The translations under genes and the position numbers were made by a program. The notes under the pieces were generated by a model. It did no database searches, had not been told where the DNA came from, and was given only the letters and a program-made list of their open reading frames with translations. From Clostridium sp. C105KSO13 (lineage in GTDB: Bacteria; Bacillota; Clostridia; Lachnospirales; Lachnospiraceae), in contig NZ_FBWL01000151.1 in assembly GCF_001517425.1 (NCBI RefSeq), forward strand, positions 1 to 47,160: a stretch of 47,160 nt of DNA, given 5' to 3'. Positions 1 through 7,365 of this stretch are shown here, piece by piece; the stretch's first letter is position 1, and every line of letters begins with the position of its first letter.

Positions 1-163
1 AAAGAGTTATCCACCTCTTCTCCTGAATGTATTTACAGCATCCACATCAGGTGATTTTGAAAAAAATAAATTTCGTCATTTTAACGAAGAGATTTTTTGG
101 GGTTTATGCGGGTGTGAACAGTAACATGTGGATAAAACTGCGGAAACTCAAGGTATATTTTCA
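1..163. other. AT-rich intergenic region with two DnaA-box-like nonamers
   Basis: No gene is visible. TTATCCACC (7-15, 8 of 9 to the DnaA-box consensus) and TGTGGATAA (127-135, reverse complement of the perfect box TTATCCACA) flank an AT-rich stretch. Two boxes without dnaA, dnaN or gyr genes nearby do not make an origin. They could be chance or a DnaA-titrating or regulatory site. Confidence 0.3.
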
Positions 164-187
164 TTGACAATTTCATACACTGAGGTA

Positions 188-275
188 TATAATGAATACA
201 CAAAGAAGACAAAGCTCCCAGGCAGCTGGCGAGTAGTATTCATTATTAAGACCTCGTAGAAATGCGAGGTCTTTT
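188..275 (+). ncRNA. candidate short transcript with own promoter and terminator
   Basis: A near-consensus promoter (TTGACA at 164-169, 18-nt spacer, TATAAT at 188-193) is followed within about 55 nt by an intrinsic terminator (stem AAGACCTCG/CGAGGTCTT, 248-275). The intervening transcript would start near 200 and contains a small hairpin, CCAG-GCAG-CTGG. A 14-codon ORF overlaps it (ATG at 192) but that ATG sits inside the -10 box, so translation is unlikely. The RNA family is not recognised. It may belong to the degenerate integrated element that follows. Confidence 0.4.
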
Positions 276-344
276 ACGTTACACAATAAAGACCGCCCCT
301 GCGCCAACAGGAACGGAACTTTAAACCAAAAGGAGGATTGTAAA

Positions 345-626
345 ATGTTAGATGAAAAAGATTTACAGGCAATCGCCAGGCTAATGGATGCCAGCGAATC
401 AAGAATTACAACGAAAATTGATGAAACAGAAAATCTGCTGCTAGATGAAATTGGCAGGACACAGTCATACCTTGAAAAACAGATTTCGGAAGTCAAGAAG
501 AATATCGATGAACTAAATCAGTATTACAGGATTACAAAACTTGAAAATGACAATACTGCCCTCCTGCTGAAAATGATAGAATCTCTTCAAAAGGATGTGG
601 AGGAATTAAAGAAAAAAACGGCATAA
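345..626 (+). CDS. small coiled-coil hypothetical protein (element remnant)
   Basis: A 93-residue, highly charged protein preceded by a good ribosome binding site (AAGGAGG, 8 nt before ATG). From about residue 12 to the C-terminus it reads as heptad-rich alpha helix (E, K, L, I and Q dominate), suggesting a coiled coil. There is no signal peptide, membrane segment or catalytic motif. I do not recognise the family. Small coiled-coil ORFs of this kind often sit next to integrases in clostridial mobile elements, and the broken integrase follows on the same strand, so it is probably cargo or a leftover regulatory gene of that element. A weak GC-rich hairpin after the stop (about 632-660) may terminate it. 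Confidence 0.6.
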   Translation: MLDEKDLQAIARLMDASESRITTKIDETENLLLDEIGRTQSYLEKQISEVKKNIDELNQYYRITKLENDNTALLLKMIESLQKDVEELKKKTA

Positions 627-670
627 TAAAAAAACCGCCCCTGACGGCAATCAGAAGCGGCTCAACATAT

Positions 671-717
671 CCGAAGATATGCATACCTATGACAAGGGTA
701 TTGTATCATCTTCGGGG
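671..717 (+). repeat. inverted repeat upstream of the integrase remnant
   Basis: CCGAAGAT...ATCTTCGG with further pairing inside (ATACC/GGTAT) forms a long hairpin about 70 nt before the integrase start. It could be a recombinase arm or regulatory site, or a terminator of the preceding small gene. The role is not established. Confidence 0.4.
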
Positions 718-787
718 CAACTAAGCAACCAGAACGCTCGTTTGCTTTAGGGGCTATTTTTATACTCAAAAATAAGGAGGATGAACT

Positions 788-1670
788 ATGTGGGTAGAGG
801 AAACCAAAAATGGAAAGTACAAAGCAGTAGAGCGCTACACAGACTATCTGACAGGCAAGCAGAGGAAAGTTACGTGACAAAGGAGAAAACCACTGCACAG
901 AGCCGGAAAGTGGCTCAAAAGACACTGGAAGCAAAAATTGAGAAGGCCTTAGAGGAAAAGCCTAAGAAAAACTACACTCTTAATGAACTGGTAGGCGCGT
1001 ACATGGCAGACCAAAAAGTAACAGTTAAAATGTCCACCTACCATCGAAACTATTTCGCCACCAAAACTCTAATGAGCATACTGGGGAAAGACACCCTGGT
1101 GAACCGGTTATCTGCGAAATATGTAAGGGAAAAACTATTAAAAACAGGTAAAAGGCTGGAACTCTGATCGAGCACTTGGTAAGATTAAAAGCCCTTATCC
1201 GCTGGGGATATCACAACGATCTGGTTTCCGACATATCTTTTTTAGATAAGTTAGAGCCCTGGAAGGATATTCCACACCGGGAAAAAATACAGAATAAATT
1301 TCTGGAATCCGATGAGTTAAAGGATGTATGCAAAAAAATTAAACTTCATATGCTCCAGCAGCGTCTTGCATATGGGTATACCGATTCCGGTTTGTTTTTA
1401 TGCGATATAGACGGAGAGCATGTAAGCTACTATGCTTACAATAAATATCTGCGTGAAAACTCACAGAAAACATTAGGACACAAAACAACTGCCCACACAC
1501 TACGGCATACACACGCATCCTTGCTTATGGAGCAAGGAGTAAATATCGGCACTATATCTCGTAGACTGGGGCATGAAAACAGCCAGGTAACCAAAGAGAT
1601 ATATTTGCATATTACCGGGAAGTTAAAAGAAAAAGACAATGAAGAAATTGCAAAGGCAAGAATTATGTAG
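788..1670 (+). pseudogene. tyrosine recombinase/integrase, frameshifted and internally deleted
   Basis: The reading frame opens at an ATG behind AAGGAGG with an N-terminus typical of phage and ICE integrases (MWVEETKNGKYK...). It then breaks twice: a one-base loss near 872 (KVT|VTKEK) and a second near 1157 (just before TLIEHLVRLKAL). A third lesion is an internal in-frame deletion: after ELKDVCKKIKLH the sequence jumps to MLQQRLAYG, so the segment carrying the first catalytic Arg box is missing. The C-terminal catalytic part remains: HTLRHTH, the LGHE box and the nucleophile Tyr in KEIYLHIT. It therefore cannot encode an active enzyme. It ends 90 nt from the 3' end of tRNA-Leu, the usual place for an att site, so it marks an old integration. 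Confidence 0.85.
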
Positions 1671-1710
1671 TCTGCCCCTTTTCTGGCCCTTTTTCTAAAA
1701 TGGTAGAAAG

Positions 1711-1749
1711 AAAAAGTGCTACAAGCCCCATAAAATGGGCAAGTAGCAC
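1711..1749 (-). terminator. intrinsic terminator of the tRNA operon
   Basis: On the minus strand a hairpin GTGCTAC(TT)GCCCAT...(TT)GTAGCAC is followed by TTTTTCTTT, just downstream of tRNA-Leu. It is the natural end of the seven-tRNA transcript and separates it from the integrase remnant. Confidence 0.85.
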
Positions 1750-1760
1750 AAATGGTAAAA

Positions 1761-1841
1761 TGCGGATGACAGGACTTGAACCTGCACGTCGTGGACACTA
1801 GATCCTAAGTCTAGCGCGTCTGCCAATTCCGCCACATCCGC
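1761..1841 (-). tRNA. tRNA-Leu(UAG)
   Basis: Class II tRNA. Acceptor GCGGATG pairs with CATCCGC, followed by discriminator A. The anticodon stem CTAGA/TCTAG encloses loop CTTAGGA, giving anticodon UAG. There is an extended variable arm and a normal T-arm (GGTTCAA). It is the last gene of the tRNA operon, and its 3' end lies next to the integrase remnant, so it is the likely attachment site. Confidence 0.95.
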
Positions 1842-1919
1842 ATATTTTCTTTACTGCAGTTTCCGCTGCAAGGTATAACATGATAAAAAATTAGAACAAG
1901 TGCTTCAAACTTGTTCCAG

Positions 1920-1992
1920 TGAGCGTGCGGGGATTCGAACCCCGGACAACTTGATTAAAAGTCAAGTGCTCTACCACCTGAGCTACACGCCC
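1920..1992 (-). tRNA. tRNA-Lys(UUU)
   Basis: Acceptor GGGCGTG/CACGCTC with one G-U pair and discriminator A. The anticodon stem CTTGA/TCAAG with loop CTTTTAA gives UUU. The D- and T-arms are canonical. No CCA is encoded. Confidence 0.96.
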
Positions 1993-2029
1993 TTATAATA
2001 TCTGGTTCCCCGTATTCTGTACAGGTAAA

Positions 2030-2101
2030 CTGGGCTAGCTGGATTCGAACCAGCGAATGCAGGAGTCAAAGTCCTGTGCCTTACCGCTTGGCGATAGCCC
2101 A
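2030..2101 (-). tRNA. tRNA-Gln(UUG)
   Basis: Acceptor TGGGCTA/TAGCCCA with discriminator G. The anticodon stem CAGGA/TCCTG with loop CTTTGAC gives UUG. Part of the minus-strand tRNA operon. Confidence 0.96.
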
Positions 2102-2152
2102 TTAAAGACTTATGTCCGACACTGCGTTGCCAATAGTCAAAAATAAAAAGAG

Positions 2153-2226
2153 GGTGGGTAATGGGACTCGAACCCATGATATCCAGAACCACAATCTGGC
2201 GCGCTAACCAACTGCACCATACCCAC
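2153..2226 (-). tRNA. tRNA-His(GUG)
   Basis: Acceptor GTGGGTA/TACCCAC with discriminator C. The anticodon stem CCAGA/TCTGG with loop TTGTGGT gives GUG. The base just before the acceptor (2227 on the plus strand, C) encodes the G-1 identity nucleotide characteristic of tRNA-His. Confidence 0.96.
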
Positions 2227-2231
2227 CACAA

Positions 2232-2305
2232 CGAGCCTGGGGGGATTCGAACCCCCGACCTACGGCTTAGAAGGCCGTTGCTCTATCCAGCTGAGCTACA
2301 GACTC
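2232..2305 (-). tRNA. tRNA-Arg(UCU)
   Basis: Acceptor GAGTCTG/CAGGCTC. The anticodon stem ACGGC/GCCGT with loop CTTCTAA gives UCU. Only 5 nt separate it from tRNA-His, in the same operon. Confidence 0.96.
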
Positions 2306-2358
2306 TTATTGCAGCTTATCCCCTGCTCTTAATTCCTGCAATTTACAGACTGCAAGAA

Positions 2359-2429
2359 AGCGGGTGATGGGAATCGAACCCACGTATCTAGCTTGGAAGG
2401 CTAGTGTTCTACCATTGAACTACACCCGC
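2359..2429 (-). tRNA. tRNA-Gly(UCC)
   Basis: Acceptor GCGGGTG/CACCCGC with discriminator T. The anticodon stem CTAGC/GCTAG with loop CTTCCAA gives UCC. It is the second gene of the tRNA operon. Confidence 0.96.
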
Positions 2430-2433
2430 AGTA

Positions 2434-2508
<75 letters not shown>

Positions 2509-2544
2509 ATATTCAATGTGTCATTTCTCCGTGACACAATAGTT

Positions 2545-2573
2545 ATTATATAACAGGCTTGTCTCTGTGTCAA
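2545..2573 (-). promoter_or_regulatory. promoter of the tRNA operon
   Basis: Minus-strand TTGACA (2568-2573), a 17-nt spacer and a perfect TATAAT (2545-2550) lie about 37 nt before tRNA-Pro. This is a consensus housekeeping-sigma promoter, as expected for a stable-RNA operon. Confidence 0.9.
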
Positions 2574-2628
2574 TATTTATTTTTTCTTTTTGCAGCATAT
2601 CTTTTTGCAGCGTTTTTGCAGCATTGTA

Positions 2629-3111
2629 TCAGTCCAGATAGCATTGTTTAATATGGAGCTTTTCATCCTCGTCCACTTCCATAAGCATATAAGTCCCTTT
2701 GCGCCCCTCCTGCCTTGGGTATGAGAGGCTGCCGGGATTCAGGGCGATGATATCTTTATCCTCCCGAAAAAAGGGTTTATGTGTATGGCCAAACATAACA
2801 ATATCATCCTGGCGCGCTTTACCCTCTTCCACAATGTATTCTGAATTCAAGGAGACATAATATCCGTGACCGTGGGTAATAAAAACCTTATATCTTCCTA
2901 TGTAAAACTCTTCTTCTTTTGGAAATTCCGAAAAAAAGTCATTATTTCCCCGCACGATATGCTTCTCACAGCTTATCACCGCATTCAGATATGCCTCTGA
3001 GCCCTCCACATCTCCGAGATGGATAAACATGTCCATATCCGGGACCAGCTTAAGTACTTTATCCAGATTTTTGAGACTTCCATGTGTATCACTTACTATT
3101 AAAACCTTCAT
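2629..3111 (-). CDS. YfcE/MJ0936-type metallophosphoesterase
   Basis: A 160-residue calcineurin-like phosphoesterase with all metal-binding blocks in order: DTHG (D8, H10), GD (D34), GNND (55-58), HGH (80-82) and GHTH (108-111). Family members hydrolyse phosphodiesters or phosphomonoesters with two divalent metals, and the natural substrate of this clade is not settled. Length is normal. It follows rdgB with a 17-nt gap, the same rlmL/rdgB/phosphoesterase order seen in other Lachnospiraceae. This supports one transcript rlmL-like, rdgB, yfcE-like. Cytoplasmic. Confidence 0.92.
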   Translation of the reverse strand: MKVLIVSDTHGSLKNLDKVLKLVPDMDMFIHLGDVEGSEAYLNAVISCEKHIVRGNNDFFSEFPKEEEFYIGRYKVFITHGHGYYVSLNSEYIVEEGKARQDDIVMFGHTHKPFFREDKDIIALNPGSLSYPRQEGRKGTYMLMEVDEDEKLHIKQCYLD

Positions 3112-3128
3112 GTATTTATCTTCCCTGT

Positions 3129-3746
3129 TTACAGTTTAGTATATTTCTCTTTCATAATTTCACGCATTGCACTAAGCGCCTTTCCCCGATGACTGATTTC
3201 ATTCTTCTTATCCGGATCCATCTGTGCAGTGGTACAGCCATATTCCGGCAAACAGAAAATTGGATCATAGCCAAACCCATGGCTGCCAGCTATATCCTGT
3301 GCAATGATTCCCTCTATTGTCCCTCTGACGGTCTCCACCGTCCCGTCCGGAAATACGGCAGCTACAGCGCACACAAAACGTGCTGTTCTCTTATCCTCCG
3401 GTACACCTTCCAATTTGTCAAGCAATGCTCGATTCTTAATATCATATGAAGTACTCTCTCCCATAAATCTGGCAGAATAAACCCCGGGCGCCTTATGCAG
3501 ATAATCAATTTCAAGTCCTGAGTCATCAGCCAGCACAATATCATCGGGCAGCATTTTTGAAACTGCTTGAGCTTTAATTACTGCATTCTGCTCAAACGTA
3601 TTTCCGTCTTCTACAATATCTATATCAATACCGGCTTCTTTCATAGAATAGACCGGAATGCCCAAATCTGCAAAAATCATATGGATTTCTTTCATTTTAT
3701 TCTGATTGCCCGTTGCAAAAATTATTCTTTTTCCCATTTTTTTCAT
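3129..3746 (-). CDS. rdgB: non-canonical purine NTP pyrophosphatase (RdgB/HAM1 family)
   Basis: A 205-residue protein that removes ITP, dITP and XTP by hydrolysis to the monophosphate and PPi, keeping deaminated purines out of DNA and RNA. Visible family motifs are the N-terminal substrate loop ATGNQNKMKE (11-20), the catalytic DDSGLEID (from residue 74) and SHGFGYDP (about 154-161). The start codon overlaps the stop of the upstream rlmL-like gene (ATGA), indicating translational coupling. A second ATG at codon 4 (MGKRII) is also possible. Length is normal for the family. Confidence 0.96.
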   Translation of the reverse strand: MKKMGKRIIFATGNQNKMKEIHMIFADLGIPVYSMKEAGIDIDIVEDGNTFEQNAVIKAQAVSKMLPDDIVLADDSGLEIDYLHKAPGVYSARFMGESTSYDIKNRALLDKLEGVPEDKRTARFVCAVAAVFPDGTVETVRGTIEGIIAQDIAGSHGFGYDPIFCLPEYGCTTAQMDPDKKNEISHRGKALSAMREIMKEKYTKL

Positions 3747-4897
3747 CCCTGCTTCTTATGTCTGGGAGGTTTGGGTCCCATAAACTGATAAAAATATGTC
3801 TTAATCATTCCATTATAGATTTTTCGGTTCTTATCTGCTTTCCTTCCAAAATACCGCTCTGCATCTTCATAGCTAGTTATCATATATGCAGACCAGCTAT
3901 CCAAATTACGATAGCTTTCGCCAAACTCGCGGTACAGCTGGGGCAGCGCCTGCTTTTCCTCCAGCCGCTCTCCATATGGTGGATTCGTAATAATAAAACC
4001 ATATTTTCCGGGATGTCTGAGATTCTCCACCGCACGCTGCTGGAAATGTATCATATGCTCAACGCCGGCTTCTTCTGCATTCTTCCTGGCAGTCTTCACG
4101 ACCTCGGCATCTGCGTCATATCCTTGTATATCTACTTCTACTGTATCGTCAATCAGGGCATTCGCCTCATCCACTGTTTTATACCATGTACTCTTCGAAA
4201 TCAGATTTTCCCAGTCTTCCGCCAGAAAAGAACGATTCATTCCAGGTGCTATATTAGCTGCCATCATAGCCGCCTCGATCGGAAATGTACCACTTCCGCA
4301 AAATGGATCTACCAGAGCACGATTTGCCCTCCATGGTGTCAGCATAATTAAGGCTGCAGCAAGAGTCTCCGTAATCGGAGCCTTGCCGGACAACTGGCGA
4401 TATCCTCGCTTATGCAAAGATACACCGGAGGTGTCAATTCCCACCGTAACTATATCTTTCATCAAAAATACTCTGACAGGATATGACGCCCCGGTCTCCT
4501 CGAACCAGGACATATGATAACGAGACTTCATCCGCTCCACCATAGCTTTTTTCATAATAGACTGTATATCAGAGGTACTAAACAGCTTGCTTTTGACTGA
4601 TGCCGCCTTTGCAACCCAGAACTTCCCGTCTTTCGGAATATAATTTTCCCAGGCCACAGCCCGTGTATTTTCAAACAGTTCATCAAAAGTGGCTGCCTTA
4701 AAACTTGCCACCTTCAGCAAAATTCTCTCTGCAGTGCGCAAGAAAATATTTGCCCTGGGGATAGACTGCTCGTCCCCATAAAAAGTAACTCTTCCATCTT
4801 CCACCTGTGCAATCTCGTATCCCAGATCCAAAATTTCCCGTTTTAAAACGGCCTCCAGTCCAAAATGGCAAGGTGCAATTAATTCTATTTTATCCAT
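3743..4897 (-). CDS. THUMP-domain class I rRNA methyltransferase (RlmL N-domain/YpsC type)
   Basis: A 384-residue SAM-dependent enzyme expected to methylate a guanine N2 in 23S rRNA, as E. coli RlmL does at G2445. The N-terminal about 160 residues match the ferredoxin-like plus THUMP RNA-binding region. The Rossmann methyltransferase domain shows the SAM loop DPFCGSG (197-203) and the amino-methylating motif NPPY (305-308). It corresponds to the first half of the fused E. coli RlmKL, as is normal in Firmicutes. It is the first gene of the rlmL-rdgB-yfcE run, and a dispersed repeat lies in its upstream region. Confidence 0.93.
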   Translation of the reverse strand: MDKIELIAPCHFGLEAVLKREILDLGYEIAQVEDGRVTFYGDEQSIPRANIFLRTAERILLKVASFKAATFDELFENTRAVAWENYIPKDGKFWVAKAASVKSKLFSTSDIQSIMKKAMVERMKSRYHMSWFEETGASYPVRVFLMKDIVTVGIDTSGVSLHKRGYRQLSGKAPITETLAAALIMLTPWRANRALVDPFCGSGTFPIEAAMMAANIAPGMNRSFLAEDWENLISKSTWYKTVDEANALIDDTVEVDIQGYDADAEVVKTARKNAEEAGVEHMIHFQQRAVENLRHPGKYGFIITNPPYGERLEEKQALPQLYREFGESYRNLDSWSAYMITSYEDAERYFGRKADKNRKIYNGMIKTYFYQFMGPKPPRHKKQG

Positions 4898-4954
4898 AAA
4901 ATCTCCTATATTTTTAACGTTGTCATGCCGCTCCTCTATTCGTACGATTTATGT

Positions 4955-5062
4955 ATCCATATGATGTAAGCCTCAAAAGATATTTTGCTCCCTGATACGT
5001 ACGGATTGTTACGCACTATGGCTCCCACAATCCTATAACCTTTTGATCCTCGCATTATACAT
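4955..5062 (-). repeat. dispersed intergenic repeat, copy A (upstream of the rlmL-like gene)
   Basis: About 55 nt (gatgtaagcctcaaaagatattttgc... continuing through ccctgatac and cggattg) is clearly related to a stretch at about 11390-11462 upstream of trpS. Both have the same orientation relative to the downstream gene. Inverted segments (tcaaaag ... cttttga) pair across the element. Copy A has an extra inner hairpin, GGATTGT...ACAATCC. Function unknown. Confidence 0.55.
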
Positions 5063-5071
5063 AGTACTATA

Positions 5072-5114
5072 AATTCGGAGCGCAGTAAAGTTGAATTTTA
5101 CTGCGCCCCGAATT
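5072..5114 (-). terminator. strong hairpin, probable terminator of the Asn/Ser-rich gene
   Basis: AATTCGG(A)GCGCAGTAAA pairs with TTTACTGCGC(CC)CGAATT around a 6-nt loop, a stem of about 17 bp. It lies 58 nt after the stop of the Asn/Ser-rich gene. The minus strand continues TTTATAG, a weak U-tract. Confidence 0.6.
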
Positions 5115-5171
5115 GAAATTAACGTGTACCAAAATAAGTTGTGCCATTTTATATATGGCTTCTCTGACTAA

Positions 5172-5384
5172 TTAATAGTTGTTTTTCTCGTTGTAAGAAT
5201 TCATATTCTGGCTGTTCTGGCTGTTTCTGTTATTGTTAGATGTTGAGTTGTTTGTAGAACTCTTAGTTGAATTTCTGTTTGCATTTTTGTTTCTGCTCTG
5301 TTCATCAGAATAAGATGAATATGAGCTGTTTGTGTTGTTTGAAGAGTTGTTTGAAGAATTATTTGTGTTATTATTCTTTGTCAT
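5172..5384 (-). CDS. Asn/Ser-rich low-complexity small protein
   Basis: A 70-residue ORF in which 26 residues are Asn and 18 are Ser, with scattered Tyr, Gln, Lys and Arg, no hydrophobic core and no Cys. A strong ribosome binding site (AGGAGGG, 7 nt before ATG) and a hairpin downstream support that it is a real gene rather than a compositional accident. It is likely intrinsically disordered. The composition is reminiscent of small spore-associated or amyloid-prone proteins, but I see no motif of the classical alpha/beta or gamma SASPs, so no function is assigned. It stands alone between the rlmL-like gene and the HAAS-domain gene. Confidence 0.7.
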   Translation of the reverse strand: MTKNNNTNNSSNNSSNNTNSSYSSYSDEQSRNKNANRNSTKSSTNNSTSNNNRNSQNSQNMNSYNEKNNY

Positions 5385-5659
5385 GAGTGTCCCTCCTGAG
5401 AAAATTTTATTTGGTACACTTATATTGTTGCTTTCTCTTCAGCTTTTTATTCATGTTTTATAAAACTTATGGTTTATTTTTCAAACATTTTTTATATTTT
5501 TGCTTGCTTTTTCCAATTTGATATATTATACTTAGTGATGTAGGAAGGTTACTTTCTACAACCCCTTATTAATTATTTATACTCCCCTCAAAAGACCGAT
5601 GGCTCCCCCATCGGTCTTTTACGTCTGGATAATTTATTCATTTACCGTACACGTTCTGG
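5385..5659. other. AT-rich intergenic region
   Basis: No ORF is supported here. It holds the upstream region of the Asn/Ser-rich gene and a terminator (5590-5620). I could not identify a convincing promoter of any one sigma class. Confidence 0.5.
5590..5620 (-). terminator. intrinsic terminator after the HAAS-domain gene
   Basis: AAAAGACCGATGG-CTCCC-CCATCGGTCTTTT forms a 13-bp perfect stem ending in TTTT on both strands. It lies 40 nt beyond the stop of the minus-strand HAAS-domain gene. Confidence 0.9.
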
Positions 5660-6130
5660 TCATCGGTACCTGTTGCCCAGTATCCGTACAATTATCATTA
5701 TAATCAGCAGAGGTACAAGTATCGGGGCCAGAAAACTGACCACACCGGTTATTATAGCAACTATTCCAATAACTATCATAATGATGACCAGAGTCCAGAG
5801 CAGTTTTTTCCACCAGGTGTCAGCCGTAAATATATGGAAGCCCGAATGTTTCGCTTCTGTGGAGCCTCTCTCATTATTATAGCCGGTATAGCTTTGTCTG
5901 TCAGCTCCATTTACCTCGGACTGATCCGTGCCATTCTGGGCATCTATGACCGTACGTGCAAGCACCCATGGGTCTCCCAGCATCTGAAGTACCTCTTCTT
6001 CACTTTTCCCTTTGCTTATTTCGTCAGTAATATATTGATCATAATACCCTACATTCTCCTGGACGATACTGCCAGACAGATCATTTTCCAGTGCCCGGCG
6101 CAATTCCCGTAGAAATTCACTTCGCGTCAT
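5660..6130 (-). CDS. HAAS/DUF1700-domain membrane protein
   Basis: A 156-residue protein. The N-terminal helical domain (about 1-75: MTRSEFLRELRRAL... then GYYDQYI and MLGDPWVLART) is a typical HAAS/DUF1700 signalling domain, followed by a polar linker. Two hydrophobic segments fill the C-terminus (about 107-150). The start is set at the ATG at 6130, because the sequence AGGAGGAGAGGCAGG directly before it is the ribosome binding site; a longer frame from a TTG would begin inside that site. Family members are often partnered with PadR-type regulators and antimicrobial or envelope stress responses, but no PadR gene is adjacent here. Confidence 0.85.
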   Translation of the reverse strand: MTRSEFLRELRRALENDLSGSIVQENVGYYDQYITDEISKGKSEEEVLQMLGDPWVLARTVIDAQNGTDQSEVNGADRQSYTGYNNERGSTEAKHSGFHIFTADTWWKKLLWTLVIIMIVIGIVAIITGVVSFLAPILVPLLIIMIIVRILGNRYR

Positions 6131-6546
6131 CCTGCCTCTCCTCCTCAAAATATGTGAAATTTACCTGTATAAATATCCATAATGCTGAAGTTTTATAAAT
6201 ACATCCCATCTAAGATATTCGAGTTCTGCACTTAGAATAACACAATCTGTAGTGTATTCCAACTACAGGGTTCTTAATTTTTTCTAATTTTTTCGTTCAC
6301 AATTTATTCATTTATCATTCAAAAAACCTTCATTTTCTACTCATTCTTTCTTCATTTCTATTGAATATACTAAATATATCAAATGAAAAGGAAAATCATT
6401 TGATACTTCAAAAGGCAACAGATGTAATACTTTTTGAATAAACTTTTTCATAATACATGCCGGGAATCCGAAAGGGTTACCCGGCATCCTCCCTTTTAAG
6501 GTATTTTTCCGATAAATCTCTATATTATCTATATTATCTTCTTTCC
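6131..6546. other. intergenic region without a supported gene
   Basis: This 416-bp AT-rich gap lies between the HAAS-domain gene and the kinase-like gene. Short ORFs on both strands lack ribosome binding sites and have no recognisable composition. The only clear structure is the hairpin at 6457-6487. Confidence 0.6.
6457..6487 (-). terminator. GC-rich hairpin after the kinase-like gene
   Basis: ATGCCGGG...CCCGGCAT with an inner AACC/GGTT-like pairing lies about 60 nt downstream of the kinase-like gene. No long U-tract follows, so termination is plausible rather than certain. Confidence 0.5.
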
Positions 6547-7197
6547 TCACATACTCACTGCGAATACAATTGCCAGCAGCAATGCAACTATCAGTACGAT
6601 AAGTATTATCCTTTTTTTCTGCTTTTCATAATTTTTATGGTGGCTTTTAGGTAGTTCTTTCTTAACCTGTTTCAGACTGTCAAATTTCTTCCTTGAATTT
6701 TCGCCCAGACATTTTTTGATGACTCCGGACAGAATGTACTCCTCCATTTTAGAAAGTAAAATATAGGATTCTGTGCGCGCCAATATGAATTGTATCGTTT
6801 TTCCGAAACCGTAAAAATCAAGGGACGTCTTTGTGCTCTCCCTGATGTGGATAATTGGTTTAACAAAATGCTCACGCATGGCGGGCCTCTGCATGTTCTT
6901 AAGAACAAATCCATTGCTTCCGGCACTTAAATCGAGAAGCAATATCTTTTCTTCCTCCGTAACGAGAACGCTGTACGGATTGATATATCTATAACACTGT
7001 TCTTTTTTGCATCTATGGTATTTTTCTAACTCATCGGCCAGCAGGTTAAACCAATTGAATACTATCTCTTTGGTAATTCCCTGTCTGTCATCCAGCCTGT
7101 GTACCAGAAGTCTTCCCCGCACACAGTCCATGACAACACGGCTCTTACCGTCATATTCCATAAATTTGAGAACCTCATACTTTTTCCCTGTAATCAA
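6547..7197 (-). CDS. membrane-anchored protein-kinase-like (pseudokinase) protein
   Basis: About 216 residues with a kinase-like layout: a short glycine-containing N-terminal lobe, a helical stretch with FNWFNLLADELEKYH, then INPYSVLV and LLLDLSAG, where catalytic-loop and DFG motifs would lie. A C-terminal hydrophobic anchor (IILIVLIVALLLAIVFAV) is followed by only two residues. No HRD or DFG triad is seen, so catalysis is doubtful. The start is placed at a TTG (7197), because AGGAG lies 6 nt before it and the ATG ten codons upstream (7227) has no ribosome binding site. Kinase-like proteins with one C-terminal membrane helix occur in clostridial envelope and secretion loci, but no such partner is adjacent. 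The function is unknown. Confidence 0.6.
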   Translation of the reverse strand: MITGKKYEVLKFMEYDGKSRVVMDCVRGRLLVHRLDDRQGITKEIVFNWFNLLADELEKYHRCKKEQCYRYINPYSVLVTEEEKILLLDLSAGSNGFVLKNMQRPAMREHFVKPIIHIRESTKTSLDFYGFGKTIQFILARTESYILLSKMEEYILSGVIKKCLGENSRKKFDSLKQVKKELPKSHHKNYEKQKKRIILIVLIVALLLAIVFAVSM

Positions 7198-7365
7198 TAT
7201 TCTCCTTTCTGCAGTATTTTTATTCATTGAATTACTTATCAGAACTGATACCGAAGCAGCTCACGAGAAGACAAAAAGACTTATCAGAATAATTGTATCT
7301 TACTTGATTTACAAAAGAAATGCAAGAGCTTTCTTTTTTTGCTCCGGCATTTCCTCAGTCTGTAT

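Noticed and set aside
1-140. Chromosomal origin of replication
   Set aside because: Only two DnaA-box-like sites and no dnaA, dnaN, recF or gyr genes are present.
3713-4351. 212-residue plus-strand ORF opposite the rlmL-like gene
   Set aside because: It is an antisense shadow of a well-supported methyltransferase gene.
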